Under the pieces are notes generated by a model, which was not told the origin of the DNA, made no database searches, and worked only from the letters and a program-made list of their open reading frames with translations. A program made the position numbers and the translations under genes. From Anaeromicropila herbilytica (GTDB lineage: Bacteria; Bacillota; Clostridia; Lachnospirales; Lachnospiraceae): a stretch of DNA of 64,000 bases. The DNA lies in the NCBI RefSeq assembly GCF_016591975.1, contig NZ_AP024169.1:3821001-3885000 (forward strand), given 5' to 3'. Shown one piece after another: positions 9,972 through 19,590 of this stretch (positions are counted from its first letter, which is position 1; the number at the start of each line of letters is the position of its first letter).

Positions 9972-10133
9972 TATGTACTTTTTAAAATACATGTTATGTA
10001 TTTTTTAGTACAATCCTATCCTGACTTATAATAATTTTTAATAAAACACTTAAACTTAACAGTAAAAAAGTTATGGATACTTTATTAAATCATAATAAAT
10101 TTGGCTATCTAAATTACCACATTTAAATTTTAT

Positions 10134-10874
10134 TTAATATTCAACCTCAAGTAAAAATAAACCTCTTGCTTCTGCAGTTGGTCCTGCCATCTCTCTGTCT
10201 TTACTTACAAGAATATTAGCTACGTCCTCTGGATCAATATTTCCCAATCCAACTTCCATTAGAGTTCCAACAAGTATTCTTGCCATATTAGGCCAGAAAT
10301 CATCAGCTTGTATAGTAATCTGAACTTCACTATTGTTACCATAGATATCAATACTATAGATTTCACGCTCTGTTGACTTTTTCATTCTTTTATTGTCAGA
10401 AAAGGCTTTAAAATCATGCTTTCCAAGAAGGTACTTCGCTCCTAGTTTCATTCTTGAAACATCTAATTTCTTAAAAGAATAATAACTAAATTTACGTTCA
10501 AATACCGATTCATATTCTCCCATTGCGATCTTATAAAGATATTTAAAAGATTTTGCATTAAAACTACTGTGAAAACGATCTGCTTCTTCAGTAACTTCAA
10601 TAACAGCAATATCTCTTGGAAGAAATCGATTTAAATAATGTTTAATCTCATAAGGTTTCATCTTTGTATTAGAAGTAAAATTAGCAATCTGAGCGTTCGC
10701 ATGAACCCCTGCTTCAGTTCTAGCCGCACCAATTAGAGTAATTTCTTCCTCTTCCATCTTAGAAAGTACACTTTCTATCTTATCTTGGATCGTAATACTT
10801 TTTGGATTCTTTTGTTTCTGCCAACCATCATATCTTGAACCATCGTACTCTATTACTAATTTAAAATTTCTCAT
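10134..10874 (-). CDS. TruA-family tRNA pseudouridine synthase-like protein with Glu at the catalytic position
   Basis: 246 residues with the full TruA fold signatures. The N-terminus is KLVIEYDGSRYDGWQKQ and the C-terminus NMARILVGTLMEVGLG then AGPTAEARGLFLLEVEY. TruA normally makes pseudouridine at tRNA positions 38-40, using the Asp of RTDAGVHA. Here the motif reads ARTEAGVHA: codon GAA gives Glu54 instead of Asp, clear in the sequence. It may be a second, diverged TruA whose activity is changed or lost, while a normal truA sits elsewhere, often beside rplM in Clostridia (inference). It stands alone and its start has a weak upstream site. Confidence 0.85.
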   Translation of the reverse strand: MRNFKLVIEYDGSRYDGWQKQKNPKSITIQDKIESVLSKMEEEEITLIGAARTEAGVHANAQIANFTSNTKMKPYEIKHYLNRFLPRDIAVIEVTEEADRFHSSFNAKSFKYLYKIAMGEYESVFERKFSYYSFKKLDVSRMKLGAKYLLGKHDFKAFSDNKRMKKSTEREIYSIDIYGNNSEVQITIQADDFWPNMARILVGTLMEVGLGNIDPEDVANILVSKDREMAGPTAEARGLFLLEVEY

Positions 10875-11128
10875 TTATTTATACCTTTCTGTATCTCAGT
10901 CTTATTCATATTTTCTTAAAATTTCGTATTTTATTCAGCTGCATCCGACAAATGCCTTAAAGTTTGCATTATCCATTTATATTCATGTAGCAATAATACA
11001 TGCCTTCTTCTTTTTTACTCAAACCTACATTATATATTAACATCTAAAGGAGTTCTAAACAAGCTATAAAATAAATAATTAAATCTTCTAATACTTCACA
11101 TTCGATCAGCCCTAATCATAACTTTCCC

Positions 11129-11351
11129 TGAATATTGTGGTATCAACAGACCAGAAGTTATTTTGTTTTAAAAGCATTAGAAGTTCTTAAAGAAAATTCA
11201 TCATGCCAATGATAAGAAGAAGCCGTGTCTGAGTGTATCCCAACGAGTTGGTTTCTTCTTATCATGTTTTAAATGATGGATTCTCTTTTAGAACTTCTTA
11301 TGCTTTTTAACCCAAATAACTTCTGGCCTATTGATACCGCAATATTCTGAT
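11129..11351. repeat. Long imperfect inverted repeat (about 220 bp palindrome)
   Basis: The left arm (about 11129-11223) and right arm (about 11250-11351) pair over almost their whole length. Matching blocks include CCAGAAGTTATTT, AGAAGTTCT and GATAAGAAGAA. The tip contains GTCTGAGTG and ACGAGTT. No ORF is present. It fills most of the 10875-11389 gap downstream of ytaF and could end its transcript or be a mobile palindrome. Confidence 0.85.
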
Positions 11352-11389
11352 AGACTGCCCTATAAGGAGCCATGAATGAATATCCCCCA

Positions 11390-11947
11390 CTAGTTAATAG
11401 CCCGAATAATCGCAATCAATATAAGTAAACTTCCCGAGAACAACCCACATACTTTACTATTTAGATTCTGCAACTGATGGAATCTTCCCACTAACCATTC
11501 CCCTAGAGCCAAAAAGAACATCTGCGTAAGTCCAACACAGACTGGTATGATTAGATTTCCAAGTCCAATTGCTGCAACTGCGATTCCAGCACTTACAGAG
11601 TCAAGGGATAAAGCTAATGCTAACAGTATCGCTTCTATACCCGTAATCTCCATTGAATGATCCCTATCATACGTATTCTCTTCTTCATGATTAATACTAT
11701 TTCGAATAATTGATGCTCCCATAAGTACTAAGATACTTATTCCAACTATTTTGCATACATCTTCTGGCATATAATAACTCATGTGTCTTCCTATCATTAC
11801 TGCTACGAGCATCATTAGCATTGATACAATTCCTATGATTGCTTTTGCCTCACGCTGGATTCGAACTCCTTTTATTTTGTATGAAACACCAATTCCCAAC
11901 GCATCTATACTCAAAGAAATAGATATTATAATTATGCTAAATATCAT
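11390..11947 (-). CDS. ytaF: YtaF-like membrane protein (MntP/LysE-type, sporulation-associated)
   Basis: 185 residues with about six hydrophobic helices. The two internal halves each carry an S-(I/L)-D motif (SLSIDALGIGVSYKIKG near residue 11 and SLDSVSAGIAVAA near 114), the mark of the MntP/YtaF group. MntP exports Mn2+; YtaF is annotated as a sporulation membrane protein of unknown transport role (family knowledge). The GVSYKIKGVRI stretch after the first motif favours YtaF over MntP. The gene diverges from the P-type ATPase at 12294, so both may concern divalent cations (inference). Confidence 0.78.
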   Translation of the reverse strand: MIFSIIIISISLSIDALGIGVSYKIKGVRIQREAKAIIGIVSMLMMLVAVMIGRHMSYYMPEDVCKIVGISILVLMGASIIRNSINHEEENTYDRDHSMEITGIEAILLALALSLDSVSAGIAVAAIGLGNLIIPVCVGLTQMFFLALGEWLVGRFHQLQNLNSKVCGLFSGSLLILIAIIRAIN

Positions 11948-12293
11948 ACCATTTATTCTCCCTCAACAACTGACTAATCTTTTATAACTCTTTACCTTAA
12001 ATACTCAAAAACTATAAATTGTTTTCTTATAAATATTATTCTAGATTGTCATAATCATTTTAAAATATGCCATAAAGTATAATACGTTCCAACTATTAAG
12101 GAATTCATAAAAATTTCAGAATTGCTTCTCACCTCAAGTAAATTAACAAAGCTTGTTATATTTATTCACATTGTACATATAATTAGCTATGAACAAAAAG
12201 ATAAGCTTTAATTGTCCTAAGAACGGACAGTAGACTTGATTAATTACCAACGAAATTAAAGCTACTAAATCTAGTAAGGGAGTGAATATATCA
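11948..12293. other. Divergent intergenic region with a nested stem-loop ahead of the ATPase
   Basis: AGCTTTAATT (12204-12213) pairs with AATTAAAGCT (12254-12263). Inside lies a GTCC/GGAC hairpin (about 12214-12230). The structure ends 13 nt before the AGGGAG site of the ATPase, so it would be in its 5' leader. I found no match to the known Mn2+ (yybP-ykoY) riboswitch pattern. The rest of the region is AT-rich and without clear promoters. Confidence 0.45.
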
Positions 12294-14945
12294 ATGAATT
12301 GGCATTCCAAATCGCCAGCAGAAGTTGCAAAAGAACTTCAAGTTACGATTGAAAAAGGCCTTAGTGAAAAAGAAGTATTAAAACGGCAAAAGAAATATGG
12401 TAAGAATATATTAGAAACTCAAAAGAACAAAAGTATATTAATCAAATTTTTAGAACAATTCTCTGATTTTATGATTATTACCTTGATTGTCGCCGCAATC
12501 ATCTCATTTCTTGTATCCTTATTAAATGGAGAACTTAATATTGTCGACCCAATCATTATTCTCTTAATTATCACGTTGAATGCAATCCTAGGAGTTGCTC
12601 AAGAAACGAAAGCAGAAAGATCTCTAGAAGCACTAAAAAAAATGTCTTCACCTACTGCTTTAGTAAAACGAGATGGAAGCATTCAAACCATTGAGTCAAA
12701 CGATTTAGTACCTGGTGATATTATCTTTCTTGAAACAGGACATTTTGTTCCAGCCGATGCCAGACTTATTGAAGCAAATAATCTTAAAGTAGAAGAATCC
12801 TCCCTCACTGGCGAATCCCATCCAGTAGAAAAAAATGCAGAAACAACATTACATAAAGATACACTTATCTCCGACCGCATTAATCTTGTCATGGCAACCA
12901 GTATCGTCACCACTGGACGTGGTCATGCAATTGTAGTTCATACTGGAATGGATACTGAAGTTGGCCATATTGCAAAAATGATTATGCAAGATGAAGCCCC
13001 TCAGACTCCATTGCAAAAAAGACTTGCGAAAACTAGTAAGTCACTAGGTATCGCAGCCCTTATCATTTGCGTTATTATATTTATTATCGGAATCTTAAGA
13101 CAACATGATATCTTTGATATGTTTATGACATCTGTTAGTCTAGCTGTAGCAGCTATTCCAGAAGGGCTCCCTGCAATTGTTACTATCATGCTGTCCTTAG
13201 GTGTACAACGTATGGCTAAGAAGAATGCTGTTATCCGTAAGTTACCAGCAGTTGAAACCTTAGGAAGTGCAACTGTAATCTGCTCTGATAAGACTGGAAC
13301 ACTGACACAGAATAAGATGACAGTTACAGAGATTCGTTCTATAAAAGGTAATGAATATCCTGATAGTCCATTAGGTATATTCACACTAACATTAACTGCA
13401 CTTTGTAATAATACAATTCTTCAAGTAACCAAGAAAGAAGTAAATACAACTGGTGAACCAACCGAAACTGCATTTATTCATGCTGCTTATAAAGTAGGTC
13501 TAGTAAAGACAAAACTTGATTTATTAAATCATAGAGTGTATGAAATTCCATTCGATTCCACAAGAAAACTAATGACTACAGTACATCAACTTGAAGACCG
13601 AACTTTTCGCATTATAACAAAGGGAGCACCCGATGTCTTATTATCCAAATGTAACTTTATCTATGAAAATGGCAAGATACTTACATTAACTGATTTAAAG
13701 AAAAAACAAATCCTAAAGCATAATACCGAAATGGCCAATAAAGCTCTTAGAGTAATTGCTGTAGCTTATAAAGATTTACCAACCTTTTCAAAAAGTCAAC
13801 CTCAAAGACAAATAGAAAGTTCCCTCATCTTCGTAAGCCTAATTGGATTAATTGATCCACCTAGAAAAGAAGTATATGATGCAGTTACAACTTGTAAGAT
13901 GGCTGGAATTAAACCAGTTATGATTACTGGAGATCATGTTGATACAGCATGCGCAATAGCAAAAGAGCTTGGAATTATGGGTCCACTTGATAAAGCAATA
14001 ACTGGTGCAGAGTTAAATGTAATGAGTAAAGAAGAACTTGATCATAATATCTACCAATATAGTGTATTCGCAAGGGTGTCACCTGAACATAAAGTAAGAA
14101 TTGTAAAAGCATTTCAGAACAATAATGAAGTCGTAGCAATGACTGGTGATGGGGTCAATGATGCACCTGCTCTAAAGTCTGCAGATATCGGATGTGCAAT
14201 GGGTATTGGAGGAACTGATGTTGCCAAAAATGCAGCTGATATGATACTTACTGATGATAATTTTGCTACCATTGTGTCCGCAGTACGTGAAGGTCGTGGT
14301 ATCTATGATAATATTAAGAAAGCGATTCATTTCTTACTATCAAGTAATATCGGTGAGATTATTACCATATTTGTAGCAATTATTCTTGGTTTACCTTCTC
14401 CGTTGTTAGCAGTTCAGCTTCTATGGGTTAATCTTGTTACAGACTCCTTACCTGCTATCTCATTGGGCGTGGAACCTGCTGCCAAGGACATTATGAAGAA
14501 GAAGCCTATTCCACTCAAAAAAGGAATGTTTGCTGACGGATTGGTATTTAAGATTATATTTGAGGGAATGATGATTGGTGCCCTAGCGTTATCAGCTTTT
14601 GTTATTGGTATTAAGTGCTTTGATGAGAAGACATATCTTGGAATTCTTAATCCTGAAGTCGGTCGTACCATGTCATTTGCGGTACTCAGCCTCTCCCAGC
14701 TCTTCCATTCCTTTAATATGAGAAGCGATCATTCCATTATGACAATTGGGTTATTAACCAATATGAAGCTCTTCCTTTCCTTCCTATTCTGCACCTTTTT
14801 ACAAGTTATTGTTATTTCCTATGAACCACTTGCTGCCATATTTAAAGTAGTTCCATTAACTAGCTTACAGTGGGTTATTGTATTTGCATTGTCTTTTGTA
14901 CCTATTATCATTATCGAGATGCAAAAACGTGCAAATAATTATTAA
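12294..14945 (+). CDS. Cation-transporting P-type ATPase, Ca2+ type (P2A/PMCA-like)
   Basis: About 883 residues; pumps a cation, most likely Ca2+, across the membrane using ATP. Marks in order: actuator loop TGES (in SSLTGESHPVEK), M4 PEGLPAIVT with the ion-binding Glu, phosphorylation site DKTGTLTQNKM (Asp332), TGDGVNDAPALKSADIG in the nucleotide/P domain, and M6 NLVTDSLPAISLG. The M4 Glu and M6 Asn/Asp pattern fits SERCA-like pumps. A GTG at 12282 is in frame, but it overlaps the AGGGAG site, so the ATG at 12294 is preferred. The final third has six membrane helices. It stands alone on the plus strand. Confidence 0.95.
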   Translation: MNWHSKSPAEVAKELQVTIEKGLSEKEVLKRQKKYGKNILETQKNKSILIKFLEQFSDFMIITLIVAAIISFLVSLLNGELNIVDPIIILLIITLNAILGVAQETKAERSLEALKKMSSPTALVKRDGSIQTIESNDLVPGDIIFLETGHFVPADARLIEANNLKVEESSLTGESHPVEKNAETTLHKDTLISDRINLVMATSIVTTGRGHAIVVHTGMDTEVGHIAKMIMQDEAPQTPLQKRLAKTSKSLGIAALIICVIIFIIGILRQHDIFDMFMTSVSLAVAAIPEGLPAIVTIMLSLGVQRMAKKNAVIRKLPAVETLGSATVICSDKTGTLTQNKMTVTEIRSIKGNEYPDSPLGIFTLTLTALCNNTILQVTKKEVNTTGEPTETAFIHAAYKVGLVKTKLDLLNHRVYEIPFDSTRKLMTTVHQLEDRTFRIITKGAPDVLLSKCNFIYENGKILTLTDLKKKQILKHNTEMANKALRVIAVAYKDLPTFSKSQPQRQIESSLIFVSLIGLIDPPRKEVYDAVTTCKMAGIKPVMITGDHVDTACAIAKELGIMGPLDKAITGAELNVMSKEELDHNIYQYSVFARVSPEHKVRIVKAFQNNNEVVAMTGDGVNDAPALKSADIGCAMGIGGTDVAKNAADMILTDDNFATIVSAVREGRGIYDNIKKAIHFLLSSNIGEIITIFVAIILGLPSPLLAVQLLWVNLVTDSLPAISLGVEPAAKDIMKKKPIPLKKGMFADGLVFKIIFEGMMIGALALSAFVIGIKCFDEKTYLGILNPEVGRTMSFAVLSLSQLFHSFNMRSDHSIMTIGLLTNMKLFLSFLFCTFLQVIVISYEPLAAIFKVVPLTSLQWVIVFALSFVPIIIIEMQKRANNY

Positions 14946-14950
14946 AAATA

Positions 14951-14986
14951 ATGTCAAAATCCTTTTCTAAAACAAGACTTTTGACA
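14951..14986. terminator. Possible terminator after the P-type ATPase
   Basis: TGTCAAAA and TTTTGACA form an inverted repeat just past the ATPase stop. The loop is long and the T run is within the stem, so the call is weak. Confidence 0.4.
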
Positions 14987-15093
14987 ATCAAATCTTACTA
15001 AAAGAATAAAATCGTTCTTAATAATTCAAATATTTGTGACGATACATAACTAGAATATTCTTTAGGACAACGAAAGAGGTGTAAGAAAAAAGA

Positions 15094-15306
15094 ATGGAAG
15101 AAACAAATAATTTACTTACAGTACCATTAATGATGTATAACAGATCTCTACATGTGAACTTAGAAATGTATGATAAAATGCCTTATGTAAGAGATGAATC
15201 TTTATGTAATAAAAGTACAGTACGATTAATTAGCGGAAACATTATTAAATTTTATCGATGTAGACTACTAGAACCCTACTACTTAGATTCTGATCATATA
15301 CAATAA
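15094..15306 (+). CDS. Small protein of unknown function (70 residues)
   Basis: I do not recognise it. A 70-residue polar protein (starts MEETNNLLTVPLMMYNRSL, ends YYLDSDHIQ) with no signal, membrane segment or known motif. A GAGGTG site lies about 14 nt upstream, further than ideal. A perfect 23-bp hairpin follows 60 bp downstream. No real gene overlaps it on either strand, which supports it being coding. Confidence 0.5.
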   Translation: MEETNNLLTVPLMMYNRSLHVNLEMYDKMPYVRDESLCNKSTVRLISGNIIKFYRCRLLEPYYLDSDHIQ

Positions 15307-15367
15307 AAATACTCCTCTCTTAATTCATCAAGCATTAAATAAAATAGTCTGAATTAGTTAAAAATAG

Positions 15368-15418
15368 GGGGCTGTCGTATTAGCCATTAAAAAATTTAAT
15401 GGCTAATACGACAGCCCC
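15368..15418. terminator. Perfect 23-bp hairpin, terminator-like
   Basis: GGGGCTGTCGTATTAGCCAT pairs exactly with its complement across a 5-nt AT loop. The T run is short on the plus strand (CCCCTT) and better on the minus strand (CTATTTTT). A second small hairpin, GTTAGA/TCTAAC, follows at 15441-15466. Confidence 0.65.
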
Positions 15419-15491
15419 TTAAAATTGAATCATAAAAAAAGTTAGACCCCACGATTGGAAATCTAACCTTATATGTTTTAAGTTTAACTAA

Positions 15492-15575
15492 ATGACATGA
15501 TGTTGGAGTCAAAAGCCTTTTATAACATACATTGTGTATATTGATGTATAATTATTAATTTTGGCGTAGTCCGGC
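15492..15575 (+). repeat. Dispersed palindromic element, copy A, left part (cut by the IS)
   Basis: Starts ATGACATGATGTTGG, then GTCAAAAGCC and the conserved core TGTATAATTATTAATTTTGG. Continues after the IS at 17129. Relatives lie at 29305, 56341 and 62798. Confidence 0.88.
15566..15575 (+). repeat. Target-site duplication, left copy
   Basis: GTAGTCCGGC directly before the IS. It is repeated at 17129-17138 directly after it. If the outermost IS base is counted with the target, the repeat is 11 bp. Confidence 0.85.
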
Positions 15576-17128
15576 CAATGTCGTCAACTTAAGAAGTTAC
15601 AAATAAATACTGAACAAAAATCAAACATTATTTTGTCTAAAATGCAAATTGACAAACAAATGTTTGCTCCAAAATTTTAATAGATACATTTTTACTATTA
15701 AATTTTGGAGGACTTCATATTATGATTAAAAAAATATCATCTTTATTAAAATCAGTTAATAACCTTATTACTAGCGAAGAGTTTATTGAAAAACATAGGA
15801 TTAATCAAAAAAGCTTTAATCGTAATCGAAAATTAACTTTTAAGGATATTATTTTATTCCTTTTAAGTCAGCCACAAAAATCTTTATCTGTGGCTCTTTC
15901 CGATTACATAGATTCTTCAAACCTTGCAATTGACTCAATTTCAAAACAGGCTTTTTCAAAAGCTCGCTTTAAAATTAAACCTGATGCTTTTCGTGAAATT
16001 TTTCTAATGACTACTGATGTTAATAAAACAAGATCAAACCTTAATACTTGGAATGGTCACCCTGTATTAGCGATTGATGGTACTTCATTGCAGATTCCTA
16101 ACACAAAAGAAAATCAAACTTATTATGGTTCTAAAAAAAATCAATATGACCCTGTCGCTCTGGCTTCTGCTTCGGCTTTGTATGATGTTTTGAATGATAA
16201 CTTACTTAATACAAAACTCGTTCATTATCGTACTTCTGAATTAGTTCAAGCCCAAACATTAATCGATGAATTTAATTTAAATCAAGTTCACGGAGAGAAA
16301 GCACCAATTATTATTTTTGATAGAGGTTATCCATCTAGAAAACTCTATGCGCAACTTCAAGAAAAGCAATGTTTCTTTGTAATGAGACATAAAACAAAGT
16401 CCCATGGTGCGTTAAAAGCGGTATATCAATGTAATTATGGTGATACTTCAATACAGTATTCTCATAACGACTGTTCCTATCCGCTAAGAGTTATAAAGTT
16501 TGATTTGCCATCAGGCTTACAAGAGACACTTGTTACAAATCTTTTTGACCCCAATATAACTGTTGAAATGTTTAAAGAACTATATTTTATAAGGTGGGGG
16601 ATTGAAACGAAATATCGTGAAGTCAAATCGATATTAAAGCTAGAAAATTTTATGGGCATAAAACCGGAAGCAATTGAACAGGAATTTTATGCTGCGATGT
16701 TTGCTTCAAACCTATTATCAATGTTTGCTTCTGTTTGCAATGAAGAAATATCTAATATTCAACAGGAAACAAAGAAAACAACATGTTATAAAACAAATAG
16801 AAATATTCTAGTAAACTATCTTTTTAATAAGCTATATACTTTGATTTGTAACTATCGTATTGCTAAAAAGGTTATTAATAATTTGATAAAAATAGGTATA
16901 AAAAATCGCTCACAAGTACGTACAAACCGTTCTTATGAGCGAAAGAAAATGCGAAGCAGGATGAAGTTCTCCCAGAACACAAAATCCACTTTATAATATA
17001 CATTATAAAACGAAAAACTGCTCGCTCATATAGTTTACACTATTTTTATAAATAATCAAATATGATGTTTTATTTTTGTACAATTTTTTGTAAACTTTTT
17101 TACTACAAGTGTTAAGTTGACGACATTG
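15576..17128 (+). mobile_element. IS231-like insertion sequence (IS4 family), complete
   Basis: 1553 bp, bounded by inverted repeats CAATGTCGTCAACTTAA at both ends, which resemble the IS231 terminal pattern ending in CATCAACTTAAG. It carries one intact transposase gene and is flanked by a 10-bp target duplication. It sits inside dispersed element copy A, whose uninterrupted form can be read in the copies at 56341 and 62798, so the insertion is younger than the repeat. Intact ends and ORF suggest recent activity. Confidence 0.93.
15722..16996 (+). CDS. IS4-family (IS231 group) DDE transposase
   Basis: 424 residues. The catalytic triad can be placed: Asp119 in LAIDGTS, Asp200 in IIFDRGYPS and Glu295 in YFIRWGIETKYREVK. 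The last has the IS4 family Y-(2)-R-(3)-E-(6)-K signature. The frame is unbroken and the C-terminus is rich in Lys/Arg. A GGAGG site 8 nt before the ATG supports the start. It cuts and pastes the surrounding 1553-bp element. Codon use is more AT-rich than that of the neighbouring household genes. Confidence 0.95.
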   Translation: MIKKISSLLKSVNNLITSEEFIEKHRINQKSFNRNRKLTFKDIILFLLSQPQKSLSVALSDYIDSSNLAIDSISKQAFSKARFKIKPDAFREIFLMTTDVNKTRSNLNTWNGHPVLAIDGTSLQIPNTKENQTYYGSKKNQYDPVALASASALYDVLNDNLLNTKLVHYRTSELVQAQTLIDEFNLNQVHGEKAPIIIFDRGYPSRKLYAQLQEKQCFFVMRHKTKSHGALKAVYQCNYGDTSIQYSHNDCSYPLRVIKFDLPSGLQETLVTNLFDPNITVEMFKELYFIRWGIETKYREVKSILKLENFMGIKPEAIEQEFYAAMFASNLLSMFASVCNEEISNIQQETKKTTCYKTNRNILVNYLFNKLYTLICNYRIAKKVINNLIKIGIKNRSQVRTNRSYERKKMRSRMKFSQNTKSTL

Positions 17129-17323
17129 GTAGTCCGGCCGAAGGTATCGTTTATATTTTGTCAAGACTCATAGTGAAAATAGGAACGTGAGTGAGTATTT
17201 TCACTAGTTCTGAGGCTTGTAAAAAATATGGTGCCTGAGGGAAAGGTAGCCAAAATTCATAATTATACAGCGATATACACTCAGTACACTAAAATAAGGC
17301 TTTTAACCCCAACATCATGACAT
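17129..17323 (+). repeat. Dispersed palindromic element, copy A, right part
   Basis: Begins with the second target duplication GTAGTCCGGC, then the tip (GTGAAAATAGG...GTATTTTCAC) and the right arm with CATAATTATACAGCGATATACAC. Ends CAACATCATGACAT, complementary to the left outer end. Confidence 0.88.
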
Positions 17324-17382
17324 TGCTTCATACACTGTTGTTAATCCGTGTGAGGTAGGACAAAGAGTTAGTAGCTTGATTA

Positions 17383-19458
17383 TTATTTTTTCTTAGCCTT
17401 CGATGGATTCAAAGAGGATAATTCAAAAGCACATACTCGATCCATCTTATAGGATGCATTGTCAAATGATCCAGATTCATAGATAACATATAAATAATCC
17501 CCATCTATAGCTACCCCTTCATTCATAGATGGCATTTCAACTGTATTAATGCATTCTCCTAAAGATATGATTTCATTTTCTTCTGATACTTCTGGCTTAT
17601 AAATATCTAACTGACGCATATAACCCCTTAATCCTTTATACAACTGGCAGGATCTGGATAGTATTAAATCCCCGGAACTGTTAAATACAATACCTTGAAC
17701 TCTGGTTGGTACTGTATAAGTACTATCCAGTTCTAATTCTGGTATAGTATCTTTATTTAGTATAGAATAACTGTTCATATCAGTTTCTTTTAATTCATCA
17801 TAGGTACCAATCCAAAGTTTATCATTATAATAAGTAATATATGATGCTATGATATCTAAATTAATGGTAGTGCTAATCTCAATATCAGCATCTGTAATGC
17901 CTTCTTTAATTTTGCTTTCCATCTGAGAAAATGGAATGGCAGCAACACCTTTATGAAGAGTGATCCACACATTAGTGCCATCATATGTAATACCGCCTAG
18001 ATGAGATTTTCCAGGAACAGTAAACGTAGTTAATAACTCCTTAGTATTTTTATCCAACGCATAGATAACAGAATTTTCTTGAAAAGAACGGTCATAACAG
18101 GTTATTAGTAAATAATCTCCTGCAAATGTAATTGATTGTGGACACATACTGGAACAGCTAAAACCACCTGATTTCGTATTTATTAAACCTGGTATAATAA
18201 AACTCTTTGAATATACAACATTTTTTCTAAAAAAAGGAATTTTATATGCATCTGAACTTATAAAATCATCCACGGTTGGAAAATATTTTGCATCCGTATT
18301 GGTTGCTTGCACTTCAACAACATCTACCGATATTGTATTTGATTGTTCGCTGTCATATGTAACCCCATTGTATTTTCGATGGGCAATTGCATAAAACGAA
18401 TAGGTATTACCAGTTACTAAACCTTCAGCAATGTATTTGCAATTACTATTTCCAGTATTGGTTGTTAATAGAGTATAACCTGATACTCCATCATCCATAT
18501 AGATGTCGTAAGAGGTTACTCCCGTAACCTTAGCCCAAGTAAGTCTTATCTTTTTATCCCCTGCTTTGCCCTTTAGCACCACCATGTCAGGATTGGTACT
18601 TAATTGAACTTTATCTGAGTAGATACCCTGATAGGATTTATTTAATATGTAAGCTTTTATTCTATATGTATACCCTTTTCCAGAAGATACTTTTTTATCT
18701 ACATACGTTGTATTTAAGGAAGAAGCAATCTTATTATACTTTTTAGTACTACTATTATAACGGTATATATTATAGCCTGTTGCACCTGATACCATATCCC
18801 ATGATAACTCAATGGAATTTGTAGTAGAATTCACTACCTTCAGATTCATAACTTGTTCTGGGTTTGTAGCAGTCTGATAAGGATTCGAAAATTCACCCAA
18901 ATATTTTGTACCCGAAATATCAACTATAGCACGTATTTGATAACTATGTATTGTGGCAGGCGTATAGTGAAATGTTGCCTTATTCGTATTCACTGTAGTT
19001 TCTAGATTATAGTTGCCTGTTGTAGCATCTTTGGAATAAATCTCATAACTTGTCACATTCGCTATACTGTTCCAAGCAAGCGTTATGGTTGTTGTATCAT
19101 GATAAGTGCTCTTAATTCCCGTAACTTTACCGGGGTTAACCATAACAGATAAGGTGGTCGTGCAATTCTGATATCGTATCGTAACATTCTGTAAACCAAC
19201 CTGATTGCTATTAAAATCTACTATTTCATAGTCTGTAATATAGCTCGATGTTCCATCCGCATATACACCTTCTACAACCATCCCTGTCGTATCAAAATTT
19301 TCTCCACTCAGATAGGTCATTTTAGTAGGATTTTGCGTAATTCTAATCTGAGTAACCGTATTGATTTCTTCTGCTTTTACTGTATTAGAACATACTAATC
19401 CAGAACAATTTATAATTAGAAATAGTAATATTAATAGAATTAATGCGTTTCTTTTCAT
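17383..19458 (-). CDS. Secreted protein with a bacterial Ig-like domain, three fibronectin type III domains and a beta-propeller-like C-terminus
   Basis: 691 residues. A signal peptide (LILLILLFLIINCSGLVCS) is followed by a Big_3-type domain at about 35-105 (YLSGENFDTTGMVVEGVYADG). Three fibronectin type III units follow at about 108-385, each with a W-x-x-(I/V)-x-G-x-T-x-Y-x-I-Y core. Residues of about 400-691 contain strands such as GGITYDGTNVWITLHKG, suggestive of a propeller or quinoprotein-like fold (inference). Such modules are common in extracellular carbohydrate-active proteins, but no catalytic site was recognised. It may bind a polymer or the cell surface. Confidence 0.8.
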   Translation of the reverse strand: MKRNALILLILLFLIINCSGLVCSNTVKAEEINTVTQIRITQNPTKMTYLSGENFDTTGMVVEGVYADGTSSYITDYEIVDFNSNQVGLQNVTIRYQNCTTTLSVMVNPGKVTGIKSTYHDTTTITLAWNSIANVTSYEIYSKDATTGNYNLETTVNTNKATFHYTPATIHSYQIRAIVDISGTKYLGEFSNPYQTATNPEQVMNLKVVNSTTNSIELSWDMVSGATGYNIYRYNSSTKKYNKIASSLNTTYVDKKVSSGKGYTYRIKAYILNKSYQGIYSDKVQLSTNPDMVVLKGKAGDKKIRLTWAKVTGVTSYDIYMDDGVSGYTLLTTNTGNSNCKYIAEGLVTGNTYSFYAIAHRKYNGVTYDSEQSNTISVDVVEVQATNTDAKYFPTVDDFISSDAYKIPFFRKNVVYSKSFIIPGLINTKSGGFSCSSMCPQSITFAGDYLLITCYDRSFQENSVIYALDKNTKELLTTFTVPGKSHLGGITYDGTNVWITLHKGVAAIPFSQMESKIKEGITDADIEISTTINLDIIASYITYYNDKLWIGTYDELKETDMNSYSILNKDTIPELELDSTYTVPTRVQGIVFNSSGDLILSRSCQLYKGLRGYMRQLDIYKPEVSEENEIISLGECINTVEMPSMNEGVAIDGDYLYVIYESGSFDNASYKMDRVCAFELSSLNPSKAKKK

Positions 19459-19590
19459 GTTATGTAACTCCTTGTATGTATTGTATTATCCTAAATAATA
19501 CGTCTTTGTCTATAATTTGTCAATTTTCATTTCTATTTTATTAGAAATGTCATTTGTGTACGCAATAGCAGTGTCTAAATAAGTGTACCT

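Noticed and set aside
12204..12290. Mn2+ (yybP-ykoY) riboswitch before the ATPase
   Set aside because: The conserved GGGGAGUA-type and CCCUACUU-type loops were not seen, and the structure is too short.
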